64,000 nucleotides of DNA from Pararobbsia alpina (GCF_902859895.1 NZ_CADIKM010000010.1:1-64000), one strand, 5' to 3'; counted from the first letter of the stretch, positions 1-9,077 are shown. Notes: generated by a model not told the origin, from the letters alone. Program-made: numbers and translations.

Positions 1-155
1 AGAGAGTAAACGCGATCCGCCGCCAGTTTACAAGCGCCGCTCTATGTCATTGAAAGTAAACACGCTTTTTCGCGACCGAGACTCGCCAGTCAAGATGTGT
101 ATAACGAGATGCCTACACCCAGGCCTTCCCGAATCTGGCGGAACAAGGCCCTCTC

Positions 156-1238
156 GTGTTCGTCATTCCTCCGGGCGCGACAGCAGGCGGCATTCTTGAT
201 TTCTGGGAGCGCCCCATCACCGACACTGGCCAGACCGGGCCGGACAAGGGCAAGGGCGGCAAGTATTTGATACTCGGGCCGAACGACCCGGACATGCACC
301 CGGAGGGTTACTACGTATTCCGTTCGAGCACGAATAACGTCTGGTCAGGACAACGTGCGCTGGACCCGGACCCCGCCAAGGTAAAAGAGGTCATCGCAGG
401 TTTCAATATCTACCCTTACAGTCAGCGGGACAACCCGCCCCCCGCCAGGCACGTGTCTCCCGAAGGCAAGAAGTGGATGGCCTTCCAGCCACGCGGAATG
501 GACTATTGGCGGTTGCTGGCGAAGACGATTGACAGTGAGCCGGTGCAGGAGCGCGACCGGCTGATGATGGCGATGCTCGTGCCACTTGGCATCGAGAAAG
601 GTAAGCCATTCCAGCCCGACGCACGCCAAACGAAGATTCTGACCCAAGCTGTCGAAGTCGGCGAACTCACGGCGCGGGCAAATGGCTACGCGAAGCGATT
701 CCCGGGCTCAACCGTGTGGCCGGGGCATCAGTGGGAGTACTCGCTGTTCCTGAAGAACACGAATCAGGAGTTGCCTGACCGCACACAACTCGACGAGCGT
801 GCCTCGTGGTTCTATGAAGCTGTGGGTGTTACGGACGGGATGATGGGAAAAATCGTCGGCGCTGGCCAAGTCTATCTGGAATCCCAGAAGGACAGCACCG
901 GCGCGTGGCTCGATGGCGGCAAGCAGTATTCGCTGCATGTTCCACCGAATGCCCCGGTGGCCCAGTTCTGGTCATCCACCGTGTATGACAACGAAAGCCG
1001 CACGCTCATCGATACCGGCAGCTACCCGGGCAGATCATCGAGAGACGATATCGTCAAGAACGCTGACGGCTCTGTGGACCTGTATTTTGGTCCCGTTCCT
1101 CCGAAAGGCAAGCCTCGTTCGAACTGGATCAAGACGTTGCCTGGAAAGGGTTGGTTCACCTATTTCCGGCTGTATGGCCCGACGCAGGCATACTTCGAAA
1201 AGACGTGGGTTCTATCGGATATACAGCCATCTCATTGA
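156..1238 (+). pseudogene. DUF1254/DUF1214 domain protein, 5'-truncated
   Basis: The readable protein starts just before the PPGATAGGILDFW segment and runs through GPDKGKGGKYLILGP and a complete DUF1214 C-terminal half ending in FRLYGPTQAYFEKTW, so it belongs to the DUF1254/DUF1214 family of unknown function. Family members are normally about 450-500 residues with a signal peptide and an N-terminal DUF1254 domain; here only about 360 codons remain. The only in-frame start is a GTG at 156 without a ribosome site, and an in-frame TAA lies at 102. Bases 91-111 in another frame read QDVYNEM, which resembles the DUF1254 N-terminal part, so a one-base frameshift near 111 plus loss of the middle of DUF1254 is likely. 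I read it as a decayed gene; translation from 156 cannot be excluded. Confidence 0.7.
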
Positions 1239-1299
1239 GTCGGCAAACCGAAGTTCAATGACGCTCGCGGGTCAGGTGCCGCGCGGTGGGAGAAAGCAC

Positions 1300-2319
1300 A
1301 TGAAGGCCCTGGTCATCGAACATAACGGCGAGCCGTCAGAGGTAGTCCATTCGCGTGATTTGCCCGAGCCCACGCCCGGGCCAGCTGAAGTGCGCGTGAA
1401 GATGCTGCTGGCGCCCGTGAACCCGTCCGACTTGCACGTCATCCGCGGACGTTTCGCCCCTCAGCGTCAGCCCGAACTGCCCGCCTCGCCCGGGTCCGAG
1501 GGCGTCGGAATCATCGACGCCGTGGGCAGCGACGTGCCGCGCACGCGGGTCGGAGAGCGGGTCGTTTTGCTGGACGTGCCCGGAACCTGGAGAGAGCAAG
1601 TCATCAGTCCGGCCGCCCGCGCGATACCTGTACCGGCGGCGATCTCCGACGAGGACGCCGCACAGGCCCTGGTCAACCCGATGACGGCATGGGCAATGAC
1701 GATGTTGGAGCACCAGCTTGGACGCGGCGACTGGCTTGTCCAGAGCGCGGCCGGCTCGACGGTCGGTCGCCTCGTGCTGCAGATCGCGAAAGCGGAGGGG
1801 TTCCGCACCGTCAACCTCGTCCGCCGTGAAGAGCAGGTCGCAGAGATCCAGGATCTTGGCGGTGACATCGTGCTATGCACCGCGGACGAAAGCTGGCCCG
1901 AGCAGCTGAAGAAAGCCACCGGCGGCAACGGCATCGTGAGCGCGATCGACTGCGTCGCCGGCCGCACCGGCGCCACGCTTGCGCGTCAACTGGCCCCGAA
2001 CGGATGCCTGCTCGTCTACGGAGCCTTGTCGTCGCACCGCCAGACCGACCCGGCGGCCTTCGAGATGCCGATTTTCGCCCCGGCGCTCGTCTACTCAGGT
2101 GCCGAGGTGCGTGGCTGGTTCCTCTTCTCGTGGCTCGCACGCAAGGGGGTGAGTGAAGGCAGCCAAGCGCTGCGCGGCCTGCTCGATCGCATGGCTGCGG
2201 GCAGCTTGAAGCCGCCGGCAGCGCGCCGCTACCCCGTCGATCGCGCACTCGAAGCCTTCACGGCCGCGGAGCGCGCCGCACACGACGCCAAACCGCTGCT
2301 GACGTTCGTGGAGGTCTGA
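1300..2319 (+). CDS. Zinc-independent MDR alcohol dehydrogenase / enoyl reductase-like oxidoreductase
   Basis: This 339-residue protein has the medium-chain dehydrogenase/reductase layout. A GroES-like N-terminal domain holds the APVNPSDLHVIRGRF segment typical of quinone oxidoreductases and mitochondrial-type 2-enoyl reductases. A Rossmann domain contains SAAGSTVGRLVLQIAKA near residues 145-165. The cysteine and histidine ligands of zinc alcohol dehydrogenases are not evident, so an NADPH-dependent reductase acting on enoyl or quinone substrates is the best guess. The ATG at 1300 was chosen because GTGGGAG lies just upstream and the conserved N-terminus MKALVIEHNGEP begins there; the frame extends further upstream but without family similarity. 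Substrate unknown. Confidence 0.85.
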   Translation: MKALVIEHNGEPSEVVHSRDLPEPTPGPAEVRVKMLLAPVNPSDLHVIRGRFAPQRQPELPASPGSEGVGIIDAVGSDVPRTRVGERVVLLDVPGTWREQVISPAARAIPVPAAISDEDAAQALVNPMTAWAMTMLEHQLGRGDWLVQSAAGSTVGRLVLQIAKAEGFRTVNLVRREEQVAEIQDLGGDIVLCTADESWPEQLKKATGGNGIVSAIDCVAGRTGATLARQLAPNGCLLVYGALSSHRQTDPAAFEMPIFAPALVYSGAEVRGWFLFSWLARKGVSEGSQALRGLLDRMAAGSLKPPAARRYPVDRALEAFTAAERAAHDAKPLLTFVEV

Positions 2320-2322
2320 GCT

Positions 2323-2466
2323 TTGCCGTGTCACACCGTGGTGTATGTAAAACGCGAGCAATCCGACGAAAACCGCGAAGCGCTGCTGGCGGGGTACAAA
2401 GCCGCGTCGTACGCCTCGATGATTACGGCAATTTGTGCGTCAATTGGTACCAACGTTACGAGTTGA
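2323..2466 (+). other. Gap between MDR gene and acyltransferase with a 47-codon open frame
   Basis: From TTG at 2323 to TGA at 2466 an open frame encodes a short peptide containing VVYVKREQSDENREALL. Its end overlaps the 3' end of the convergent acyltransferase gene. I do not recognise it and see no ribosome binding site; it may be a remnant of a lost gene or chance. Confidence 0.15.
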
Positions 2467-4551
2467 TGGATCGTGCGATGTCGCTATTGCTGAGGGTCTA
2501 AGCAAGGGCAGAAACTGGTCGGCGATGCGACCGTTTGCATAGTCCGAAATATGATCGCCATAGCTGTAGAGAAACTTGCCGTTCATCGCAATAGGGCACA
2601 CGCCGCTCTTCAAATCACATAGCACAGATGCCGGATCGTAAACCAGCAGGTCAGGATGGCGTTGTTTCACCTGCTCGATAACGGCTCGATAAGAAGTCGT
2701 CCGCGAGAGATTCTTCTGATAGCTGATCGCGCACTTGGCGCTTGCGTTGATGGCTGTGACTCCCAATGCCGCTCGCACGACGTGCAGCGCCAGCGGCTTG
2801 CGGTCCATGCAGCTGCGCGGATCCGGCAGGGTCGGATTGTCGACGACCAGCGCGACGTGTTTACCGGCACGTTGCAATGCACTGATCGCACTGTCCAGCC
2901 CATCGAGGGCCGCAGACGGATCGCGGCGAGAGTCGCCGGTCCTTTCGTACGTCTGCCCCGTCAATACACGCGCCGCGGTCACCAGCACGACCGTCCCGAG
3001 ATCGGGATTTGCAATCAGCGCGTGCAAGGCCTTCTGATCAGCCATCACGCAATCCTTCGAATCGTCGCCCACGTATGAGGATGTGCGGCGCATTCCGACC
3101 ATGGGAGCACAACTGGGACGGCCGATGATCGTCCAGCTTTGACCCGGTGACGATTCGCGCACCAGCCCCCAATAGAGGGCATCGGCCTTGCTGTCGCCCC
3201 ATACCGCGTAGTGGGATACGGCTCGCTTGTCGGTCTCGCAGAATTGGAACAGGTGCTGATCTGCCGACGCGACACCGCAGCTCGCTTTGACAAACTCATG
3301 CCCGGCGCCAAGCTTCGCGGTATTCACATCCGCGTTCGGACTATAGCCTTTGCGGAAATCAAGCCCGTCTCGCATATAGGTCATTTGACCCAGATAAGCG
3401 ACGACAAGCATGGCAAGGCAGGGCACGAGCACTTTGGCAATGCGTGACGGACCGAACCGAACCGGCCGTTCCACCACGATCGTGGTGAGCCAGGCGAGCC
3501 CGACACTGATCGCGACAATTCCCCTGCGCACGAATGCGGGCGAATTGCCTCCTGCGATGATCGTTGCATAGGTCAGCAAGACCCAATGCCACAGATACAG
3601 CGGATAGCTGATCTTGCCGAGCCCAACCGCAACCGGATGCGCAAGTACGCGTTGGTTGACCCAGCCCTCGATACCGGCGCCGATCAGCAGGCACGCGCCC
3701 AATACCGGCAACAACGCCCACCAGCCTGGGAAAGCAAGCTGGGAATTGAACCCGATGAAAGAGCCGATGCACAATGCAAACCCGAGCGTCGACAACACAT
3801 TTTGATATTGCGGCGCGAGCAAGATCCGAAAACCTCTTCGGTCTTGCAGTTGTGGCAAGTGCGCGAACAGCGCACCGGCGAGGAGTTCCCACACGCGGCT
3901 GCCAGGCAGAAAAAACGCCGCCGCCGCATGGTGCGGAATCAGCAGAACATTCAAAACGAATGAAAGGATGGCGACGCCGACGATCGTGATCAGCACGCGA
4001 CCGCGCTTGAACGCAAAGGCAAGCAGGAGCGGCCAGAAGACATAATATTGCTCCTCGACGCTCAGTGACCACAAATGCAATAACGGCTTGGTGTCGGCTG
4101 CCTGGTCGAAATAACCCGCCTCGCCCCAGAGTACCCAGTTTGATACGAAGCCAACGCCGGCAATGATATGTTTGCCAAGCTGCTTGAATTCGCCGTTGAA
4201 CAGGCAGAACCAGCCGAGCACGTAAGTCGTAGTGAGTACGAGAGCCAAGGCCGGGAAGATTCGCCGCACGCGGCGCGCGTAAAACGTCGCAATGCTATAT
4301 CGACCTGCCTGTAGGTCGGTGCACAGAATCCGAGTGATCAGATAGCCTGAAATCACGAAGAACAGATCGACCCCGACAAATCCGCCCGGCAAAAGACGCG
4401 GGAACGCATGAAAGAGCACGACCGCCGCGACGGCAACGGCTCGCAAGCCATCGATATCAGGCCGATACCGCGGACGACCTGTTTCAGTCGCCTCGATGGG
4501 CGACATGTTCTTTTGACTCATTTTCATTGTGCAGGCCTGCCCTGCTTGCAT
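2440..4551 (-). CDS. Acyltransferase 3 family membrane protein with C-terminal SGNH domain
   Basis: The 703-residue protein is an OafA/OatA-type O-acyltransferase that would acetylate a cell-surface polysaccharide, LPS O-antigen or peptidoglycan. It opens with the acyltransferase-3 signature (RPDIDGLRAVAVAAVVLFHA, then GGFVGVDLFFVISGYLI) and about ten membrane segments up to roughly residue 390. The C-terminal SGNH hydrolase domain keeps its nucleophile block (YAVWGDSKADA) and a late YGDHISDYAN motif providing the Asp and His. The first ATG is preceded by GGAAAG at good spacing; internal ATGs 8, 10 and 15 codons on are alternatives. No glycosyltransferase or polysaccharide genes flank it, so the acceptor sugar is unknown. 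Confidence 0.9.
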   Translation of the reverse strand: MQAGQACTMKMSQKNMSPIEATETGRPRYRPDIDGLRAVAVAAVVLFHAFPRLLPGGFVGVDLFFVISGYLITRILCTDLQAGRYSIATFYARRVRRIFPALALVLTTTYVLGWFCLFNGEFKQLGKHIIAGVGFVSNWVLWGEAGYFDQAADTKPLLHLWSLSVEEQYYVFWPLLLAFAFKRGRVLITIVGVAILSFVLNVLLIPHHAAAAFFLPGSRVWELLAGALFAHLPQLQDRRGFRILLAPQYQNVLSTLGFALCIGSFIGFNSQLAFPGWWALLPVLGACLLIGAGIEGWVNQRVLAHPVAVGLGKISYPLYLWHWVLLTYATIIAGGNSPAFVRRGIVAISVGLAWLTTIVVERPVRFGPSRIAKVLVPCLAMLVVAYLGQMTYMRDGLDFRKGYSPNADVNTAKLGAGHEFVKASCGVASADQHLFQFCETDKRAVSHYAVWGDSKADALYWGLVRESSPGQSWTIIGRPSCAPMVGMRRTSSYVGDDSKDCVMADQKALHALIANPDLGTVVLVTAARVLTGQTYERTGDSRRDPSAALDGLDSAISALQRAGKHVALVVDNPTLPDPRSCMDRKPLALHVVRAALGVTAINASAKCAISYQKNLSRTTSYRAVIEQVKQRHPDLLVYDPASVLCDLKSGVCPIAMNGKFLYSYGDHISDYANGRIADQFLPLLRPSAIATSHDPSTRNVGTN

Positions 4552-4869
4552 GTGAACTTTCCGGCCTACCGAGCCGACTGCGCAAGCGGACCTCGTGGAC
4601 CCCAGGGAGAGCGACTCAGACGCGCTCCCGCTACTTCGCCATTTCGAAGCTGCAGTACCAGCAATTACTCGTTGACGCAGCTTCTAGTCAGCCACGACAA
4701 GGGCGGCAAGGTAGGCGTTTGCAAAGTAGATGTTTTCCGGTTTCGCCCTGGTCATCCAACACGATCGAGGGCGCCCAATGCGCTCGTCTTACGCACGCAT
4801 TAGTCCTCAGTTAACGGCAGGCAGATAAAAGTCTGAAGCGCAGTGACAGCTCTTGATGCGCTGACTTGA
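4552..4869. other. Intergenic stretch without recognised gene
   Basis: This stretch separates the acyltransferase from the decayed sigma-factor locus. No reading frame here resembles a known protein, and I see no clear terminator or promoter. The missing front of the ECF41 sigma factor, expected here, is not present. Confidence 0.4.
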
Positions 4870-4887
4870 GAGAGTGGAAAACAGGAC

Positions 4888-5052
4888 GTGGCCCTCACCT
4901 TCCGCCAACACGGTCGAGAGCTGCTGCGCATTATAGAAGGCAAACTCGAATCAGCACAGTCGTTCGAAACGGACGGCGAGCGCATCGTTCGTATCCATGT
5001 GCAGCGCAACCCTGAAAAGCTCGCAGGCTTCTCGAACTCAGCAATCCGCTGA
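4888..5052 (+). pseudogene. C-terminal remnant of an ECF41 (SigJ-like) RNA polymerase sigma factor
   Basis: About 54 codons in this frame end in FETDGERIVRIHVQRNPEKL, which closely matches the conserved C-terminal tail of the SnoaL-like extension of ECF41 sigma factors (typical end: IVRIYxxRNPDKLxHL). The sigma-2 and sigma-4 domains that should precede it, about 250 residues, are absent, so this is a fragment and not a working sigma factor. It runs straight into a remnant of a carboxymuconolactone decarboxylase, the classic genomic partner and target of ECF41 factors, which supports the call. The GTG at 4888 is only the first possible start in the open frame and need not be used. Identification rests on a short motif plus context. 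Confidence 0.5.
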
Positions 5053-5360
5053 AAAAGAGCACAATCGAAGAATCGATCCGTAATCTCGTGTCGATCCGGG
5101 CGTCGCAACTCAATGGCTGTGGATTTTGTCTGGACATGCACGTGAAGGAAGCGCGTATTCATGGCGAGCGCGAACTGCGCATCCATCACCTTGCGGCGTG
5201 GCGCGAGTCGACGCTCTTCGCGCCGCGCGAACGCGAGCTCTCGGACTTGACGTTCGAAGTGATGGTCATCAACGGATGGAACCGCGCGAACGTCGCGTTC
5301 AAGACGGCGCCGGGTTCGTCCGATAAGGCATCCGGTTTCGAAAAGGCGAGCCTCGTCTGA
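5016..5360 (+). pseudogene. Carboxymuconolactone decarboxylase / AhpD-like protein, remnant with internal deletion
   Basis: The frame carries STIEESIRNLVSIRASQLNG followed by the CGFCLDMH redox motif (CxxC-x3-H) of AhpD/CMD-family alkylhydroperoxidase-like proteins. It ends in INGWNRANVAFKTAPGS, the usual family C-terminus. Between FAPRERE and LSDLTFEV about 30-35 residues normally present (the ALAWTE...VPDEVYE helix pair) are missing in frame. The family N-terminus is also lost: an in-frame TGA lies at 5013 and the only start is GTG at 5088. Both ends have been recombined with the sigma-factor remnant. A cupin and an SDR gene follow, a set often found beside ECF41 genes. Probably non-functional. 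Confidence 0.65.
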
Positions 5361-5431
5361 GCGGACGGGTTTCGCTGTTTCTTCAGTGTCGGCCCGCACG
5401 GACGGGCCGCGTCACTCAGGAGGACACTACC

Positions 5432-5839
5432 ATGCATCGTTTGAAAAATAGCGCTCTGGCCTTGCTCGTCGTGGTGGGCTCGTCGATGGGCGTGGCTCAC
5501 GCCGCGGCGCCCGCCGCAATCGTCGCGTCATTGATGACGCAGCCGCTTGACGACTATCCGGGCAAGGAAGTTCAGTTGATTACCGTCGAGTATCCTCCGG
5601 GTGCCGTGGACCCCGTCCATCGGCATCATGCGCATGCTTTTGTCTACGTACTGGAAGGATCGATCGTCATGCAGGTCAAGGGCGGCAAGGAAGCAACGTT
5701 GACGCCCGGGCAGACATTCTATGAGGGTCCTAACGATATTCACACGGTAGGACACAATGCAAGCCAGACGCAGCCGGCCAAGTTCATCGTGCTGCTGCTG
5801 AAGGACAAGGGCGCGCCCATTCTCGTTCCTGAGAAGTAA
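5432..5839 (+). CDS. Secreted single-domain cupin protein
   Basis: The 135-residue protein starts with a signal peptide (MHRLKNSALALLVVVGSSMG, cleavage probably after VAHA). A small cupin barrel follows: motif 1 is around GAVDPVHRHHAHAFVYVLEG and motif 2 around PGQTFYEGPNDIHTVGHN, with His and Glu residues positioned to bind a metal. An AGGAGG-type ribosome site sits 9 bases before the ATG. Such periplasmic cupins commonly accompany carboxymuconolactone decarboxylase and ECF41 genes and are thought to act in oxidative or aromatic-compound chemistry; the precise reaction is unknown. Unlike the two genes before it, this one appears intact. Confidence 0.85.
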   Translation: MHRLKNSALALLVVVGSSMGVAHAAAPAAIVASLMTQPLDDYPGKEVQLITVEYPPGAVDPVHRHHAHAFVYVLEGSIVMQVKGGKEATLTPGQTFYEGPNDIHTVGHNASQTQPAKFIVLLLKDKGAPILVPEK

Positions 5840-6022
5840 CCGCATCTGCACGCCGCTCTTCCGCCTTGAAAAAAACGGCGGACCCTGTCACAAATGGTAG
5901 CGCGAATACGTCTAGTCGCCATGGACTCCACGACACGCGCTTCCATGCCTTTTTGCGCTTTGCTGCCAGTCCGAAACCGAGGCTGGGAATGACGTCCAAC
6001 TTATTGTGGTGGAGCGGCGAAA

Positions 6023-7000
6023 ATGACTAAGAAATTTGGAGCGACATCGACGACGGACGACGTGCTCTCAGGCGTCGATCTTCACGGCAAGCGAATTCTC
6101 GTAACGGGTGTTTCCGCGGGACTAGGCGTGGAGACGGCACGGGCGCTCGCAGCGCACGGGGCGAGCGTTATCGGCGCAGCCAGGAACCTTGAAAAAGCGA
6201 AGGAGGCGATTGATGAAGCGCGGCGCGATTCGGCCGCGGCAGGCGGCCGCATCGACCTGATTTCACTCGATCTAACCAGCCTCGAGAGCGTCCGGGCTTG
6301 CGCTGACAAGCTGCAAGAGGAAGGCAAACCCCTTGACGTCATCATTGCGAATGCGGGCGTGATGGCGACTCCCTTTGGCAAAACAGTAGACGGATTCGAG
6401 ACGCAGTTCGGCACCAATCATCTGGGGCATTTTGTGCTCGTGAATCGGGTGGCCTCGCTGATCCCGTCTGGCGGTCGAGTAATCGCACTGGCGTCGTCGG
6501 GGCATCGCTTCGCGAACGTGGACCTCGACGACCCCGGCTTTGAGCGTACGCCTTACGAACCGTTCGTTGCCTATGGGCGCGCCAAGACGGCAAATATTCT
6601 TTTTGCGCTTGCTTTCGATCAGCGACATCGGGCACGCGGCGTGCGGGCAGCCGCAGTTCATCCCGGAGGGATTCAAACAGAACTCGCGCGTCACATGGAA
6701 GAGAGCCAAATGGCGGCGTTTCTGGAAGGAATCAACAATCAGCTTGCGTCGGAGGGAAAAGGACCGTTCCAGTTCAAGACCGTCCCGCAGGGGGCGGCAA
6801 CTTCGGTATGGGCCGCAGTGGTGGCGTCAGCCGAAGACATTGGAGGTCGATATTGTGAGAACTGCCATGTGAGCGAGATCGTTGCCGACGATGTTGTCAT
6901 TACACCCGTCAGCGAAGGCGTTCGACGCTATGCGCTTGACCCTGCAAGCGCTGATGCGCTCTGGCGCAAGAGTGAAGAGATGGTTGGGGAATCGTTCTGA
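6023..7000 (+). CDS. Short-chain dehydrogenase/reductase (SDR)
   Basis: The 325-residue protein has the SDR Rossmann core. The cofactor motif VTGVSAGLGVETARALAAHG (TGxxxGxG) is near residues 33-52, IANAGVM follows, and the catalytic YxxxK pair is seen in YGRAKTANILFALAF, with the Ser in IALASSGHR. Length and the retinol-dehydrogenase/WW-oxidoreductase-like spacing put it among the longer classical SDRs, probably NADP-dependent. It is the last gene of the ECF41-CMD-cupin-SDR group, where an oxidoreductase is the usual third member. Substrate unknown. Confidence 0.88.
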   Translation: MTKKFGATSTTDDVLSGVDLHGKRILVTGVSAGLGVETARALAAHGASVIGAARNLEKAKEAIDEARRDSAAAGGRIDLISLDLTSLESVRACADKLQEEGKPLDVIIANAGVMATPFGKTVDGFETQFGTNHLGHFVLVNRVASLIPSGGRVIALASSGHRFANVDLDDPGFERTPYEPFVAYGRAKTANILFALAFDQRHRARGVRAAAVHPGGIQTELARHMEESQMAAFLEGINNQLASEGKGPFQFKTVPQGAATSVWAAVVASAEDIGGRYCENCHVSEIVADDVVITPVSEGVRRYALDPASADALWRKSEEMVGESF

Positions 7001-7162
7001 CACTGTACTTCGAGCGCTGTCGTATCGCTCCGACAAAGTACCTTGTATTGATTCCCTCGCGCCTCTAAGCGGGAATGCGGAAGTCATTTTGTCGGAGAAG
7101 CCGGGGGCTTTCGACATCCTTCGGGCATTGTGGTCACGCCTGAAGTACACATATCCCTGCCC

Positions 7163-7840
7163 TCATACGGCTTCGCGCAGCGCACACAAGGTCCGGACGA
7201 TTTCATCGACGCAGGTGGACGGATTGGTCATTCCTCGACCCTCTTCGCGTGCTCGAAGCCGTGCCGCATGGGCATATGCCCGGTCGAGATGCGGCATGGT
7301 CGCCTCAAATGTGCCACCGCGGCCTTTTTTATAGTCGCGGATGTGGTCGCGAAGCAGGCGAACGACATCGTCGCGATGAATATGGCCCTCGTTGGCCTGG
7401 AAGTGAAGCAGGAGCCACAATTCGAAACACGGATTGGAAGGTATAGCGGTGAAAGCAATTGGCTCTCCGAGATCGTTCCGGTGCCGCTGGTGGAGCGCCT
7501 GCGAGGCGTGTAGTGCGTTGACGTAACTTTGATGATCGTCTCGGTCAATCACACAGAATACTTGCTCCCATTCAGACGTTTCGAGGCATCGGTCGCGGGC
7601 ATATCCGACTACCTGTTGCGGACTGGTTCCATACGGGCTGTGACACACTTGGATATGTGCGGAGCTCAGGCCATAAAATCTTCGAATCTCTTCGAAGTAT
7701 TTCACCTCCGTTTTTTCTCCTTCAGTGACCACGAGAATCCGGTCGTATGTCGGGCGTTTCGGATTCTTCCGCTCAAGCTGTCTGGCTTGCCGTTGTCGCG
7801 GATGGTTGTCACGTCCCAAGAGGTTTTTCTCCGGGCACAA
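7163..7840 (-). CDS. rloB: RloB-like protein (AbiLii-type, putative anti-phage effector)
   Basis: The 225-residue protein carries the RloB family hallmark VVTEGEKTEVKYFEE near residues 38-52 and a second acidic motif FCVIDRDDH near residue 97, consistent with a TOPRIM-like nuclease fold. Lysine/arginine-rich ends frame the domain. Its start lies inside the preceding ATPase gene (32-base overlap, different frame), so the two are translationally coupled. RloA/RloB pairs were first noticed as restriction-linked ORFs, and the lactococcal AbiL abortive-infection system has the same composition. No restriction-modification genes flank this copy. A defence function is inferred from family and pairing, not shown by the sequence. 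Confidence 0.85.
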   Translation of the reverse strand: MCPEKNLLGRDNHPRQRQARQLERKNPKRPTYDRILVVTEGEKTEVKYFEEIRRFYGLSSAHIQVCHSPYGTSPQQVVGYARDRCLETSEWEQVFCVIDRDDHQSYVNALHASQALHQRHRNDLGEPIAFTAIPSNPCFELWLLLHFQANEGHIHRDDVVRLLRDHIRDYKKGRGGTFEATMPHLDRAYAHAARLRAREEGRGMTNPSTCVDEIVRTLCALREAV

Positions 7841-9077
7841 AATCCGAGGTCAGGGGCAACGCACCATATCGCCCTTGCAAGTATCCGCGCTCCAACGCCT
7901 CGTGCTTGCGTGGACTGAAATCTGTTAGCGGCACGAGTACGCTTGCATGCTCACGATTCTTCTCCATGAACCAAACTTGATCGCGTCGGAAGATATTGGC
8001 ATCGAGCAGTGACGTGTCATGGGTCGTAAAGATCAATTGCGCCGCAGTGCTACTTCCCGCCGGCCGATGGAACAGTTCAACGAGAAAGCGAACGATATAC
8101 GAATGCAGACTGCTGTCGAGTTCGTCGACGACGATCACGCGCGCGGCGTTGAGCGCTTCGATCAGCGGGGCGGCGAAGGCAAAAAGTCTCTGCGTCCCTG
8201 CGGATTCCTCTTCCATCTGAAATGCGGCCTCTCCCCCTGGTCCCTTGTGGAGGAAGACTGGGAAATTCACCTCCGCCTCGGAGACCGCGTGCCGGGGCTC
8301 GCCGTCAGATACTTCGAACCTGAGCATATGTTGCTTGCGCTTGTGCACCGAGACATCGAAGATTCCGACATCGGCGGCGCCGAGGAACGCAAGCAGGGCT
8401 GGTTTCTCGACGGCACTACTGGCCCACGAGGTCGATTGTTCGAAAGGCGGCTGGCTTCCCGCGCCGAATACCACCAGACGCTCGACGATCCAGTCGTAGA
8501 CCGGTCGGAGGCTCTCGCTATTGAGCTGGATAGCCGTCGATAGAAAAAGGGCATTGCGCCGAGTTGCCTGCTGCCAAACCTTGCGCGTCCCGACAAACGA
8601 AGACCCGAAGTGATAGACATCCGCTTCGGTCTTCTTGTCGAACTTTCGCTCGAACCAGACCTGGGGCTTTGAGGCCTTGTACACGAGCAGCCATTCTTCA
8701 TGGATGCCATCAGGTAACAGCGCGAACCCGTACTGGTAACGGATGCCCTGGAGCAGAAACGTGAATTCAAACTCGGAGGGCTGGGCCGACGTTTTCGCAT
8801 CAAGCTTGAACGGCGCCTGGTTAAGTGGCTGTCCAGGCATCAATGAAGCCGATGTCCTGACGGCGATCTGCGCAAACTGCATCGCCATGATCAGCGCGGA
8901 CTTTCCGCTCGCATTCGGTCCGTAGATCACCGCGCTGCGCACAAGCGTCGGGAGCGACGTTATCCCGGTCTCGACGGTGTTGGCGTCTCTTTTTTCTTTG
9001 TCTTTGCTCGCGGTCATGCTGAGGCACAGATCGTCCCTGATCGACCGGAAGTTTCGGACCCGAAACTCGACAAGCAT
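7809..9077 (-). CDS. rloA: RloA-like AAA ATPase (AbiLi-type, AAA15 family)
   Basis: This 422-residue ABC/SMC-like ATPase starts with the FRVRNFRSIRD motif seen in RecF/AAA15 ATPases. It has a Walker A GPNASGKS at residues 53-60, a Walker B VIVVDELDSSLHS near residue 320 and a switch histidine in IFTTHDTSLLD. The short linker between the halves lacks a long coiled coil. A strong ribosome site (AGGGGGTGAT) precedes the ATG by a few bases. With the overlapping rloB it forms the complete two-gene AbiL-like module, in which the ATPase is expected to sense infection and control the nuclease-like partner. Confidence 0.88.
   Translation of the reverse strand: MLVEFRVRNFRSIRDDLCLSMTASKDKEKRDANTVETGITSLPTLVRSAVIYGPNASGKSALIMAMQFAQIAVRTSASLMPGQPLNQAPFKLDAKTSAQPSEFEFTFLLQGIRYQYGFALLPDGIHEEWLLVYKASKPQVWFERKFDKKTEADVYHFGSSFVGTRKVWQQATRRNALFLSTAIQLNSESLRPVYDWIVERLVVFGAGSQPPFEQSTSWASSAVEKPALLAFLGAADVGIFDVSVHKRKQHMLRFEVSDGEPRHAVSEAEVNFPVFLHKGPGGEAAFQMEEESAGTQRLFAFAAPLIEALNAARVIVVDELDSSLHSYIVRFLVELFHRPAGSSTAAQLIFTTHDTSLLDANIFRRDQVWFMEKNREHASVLVPLTDFSPRKHEALERGYLQGRYGALPLTSDFVPGEKPLGT

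Noticed and set aside
5860-5882. TCCGCC/GGCGGA inverted repeat after the cupin gene as terminator
   Set aside because: The A-run lies in the loop and no T tract follows the stem.
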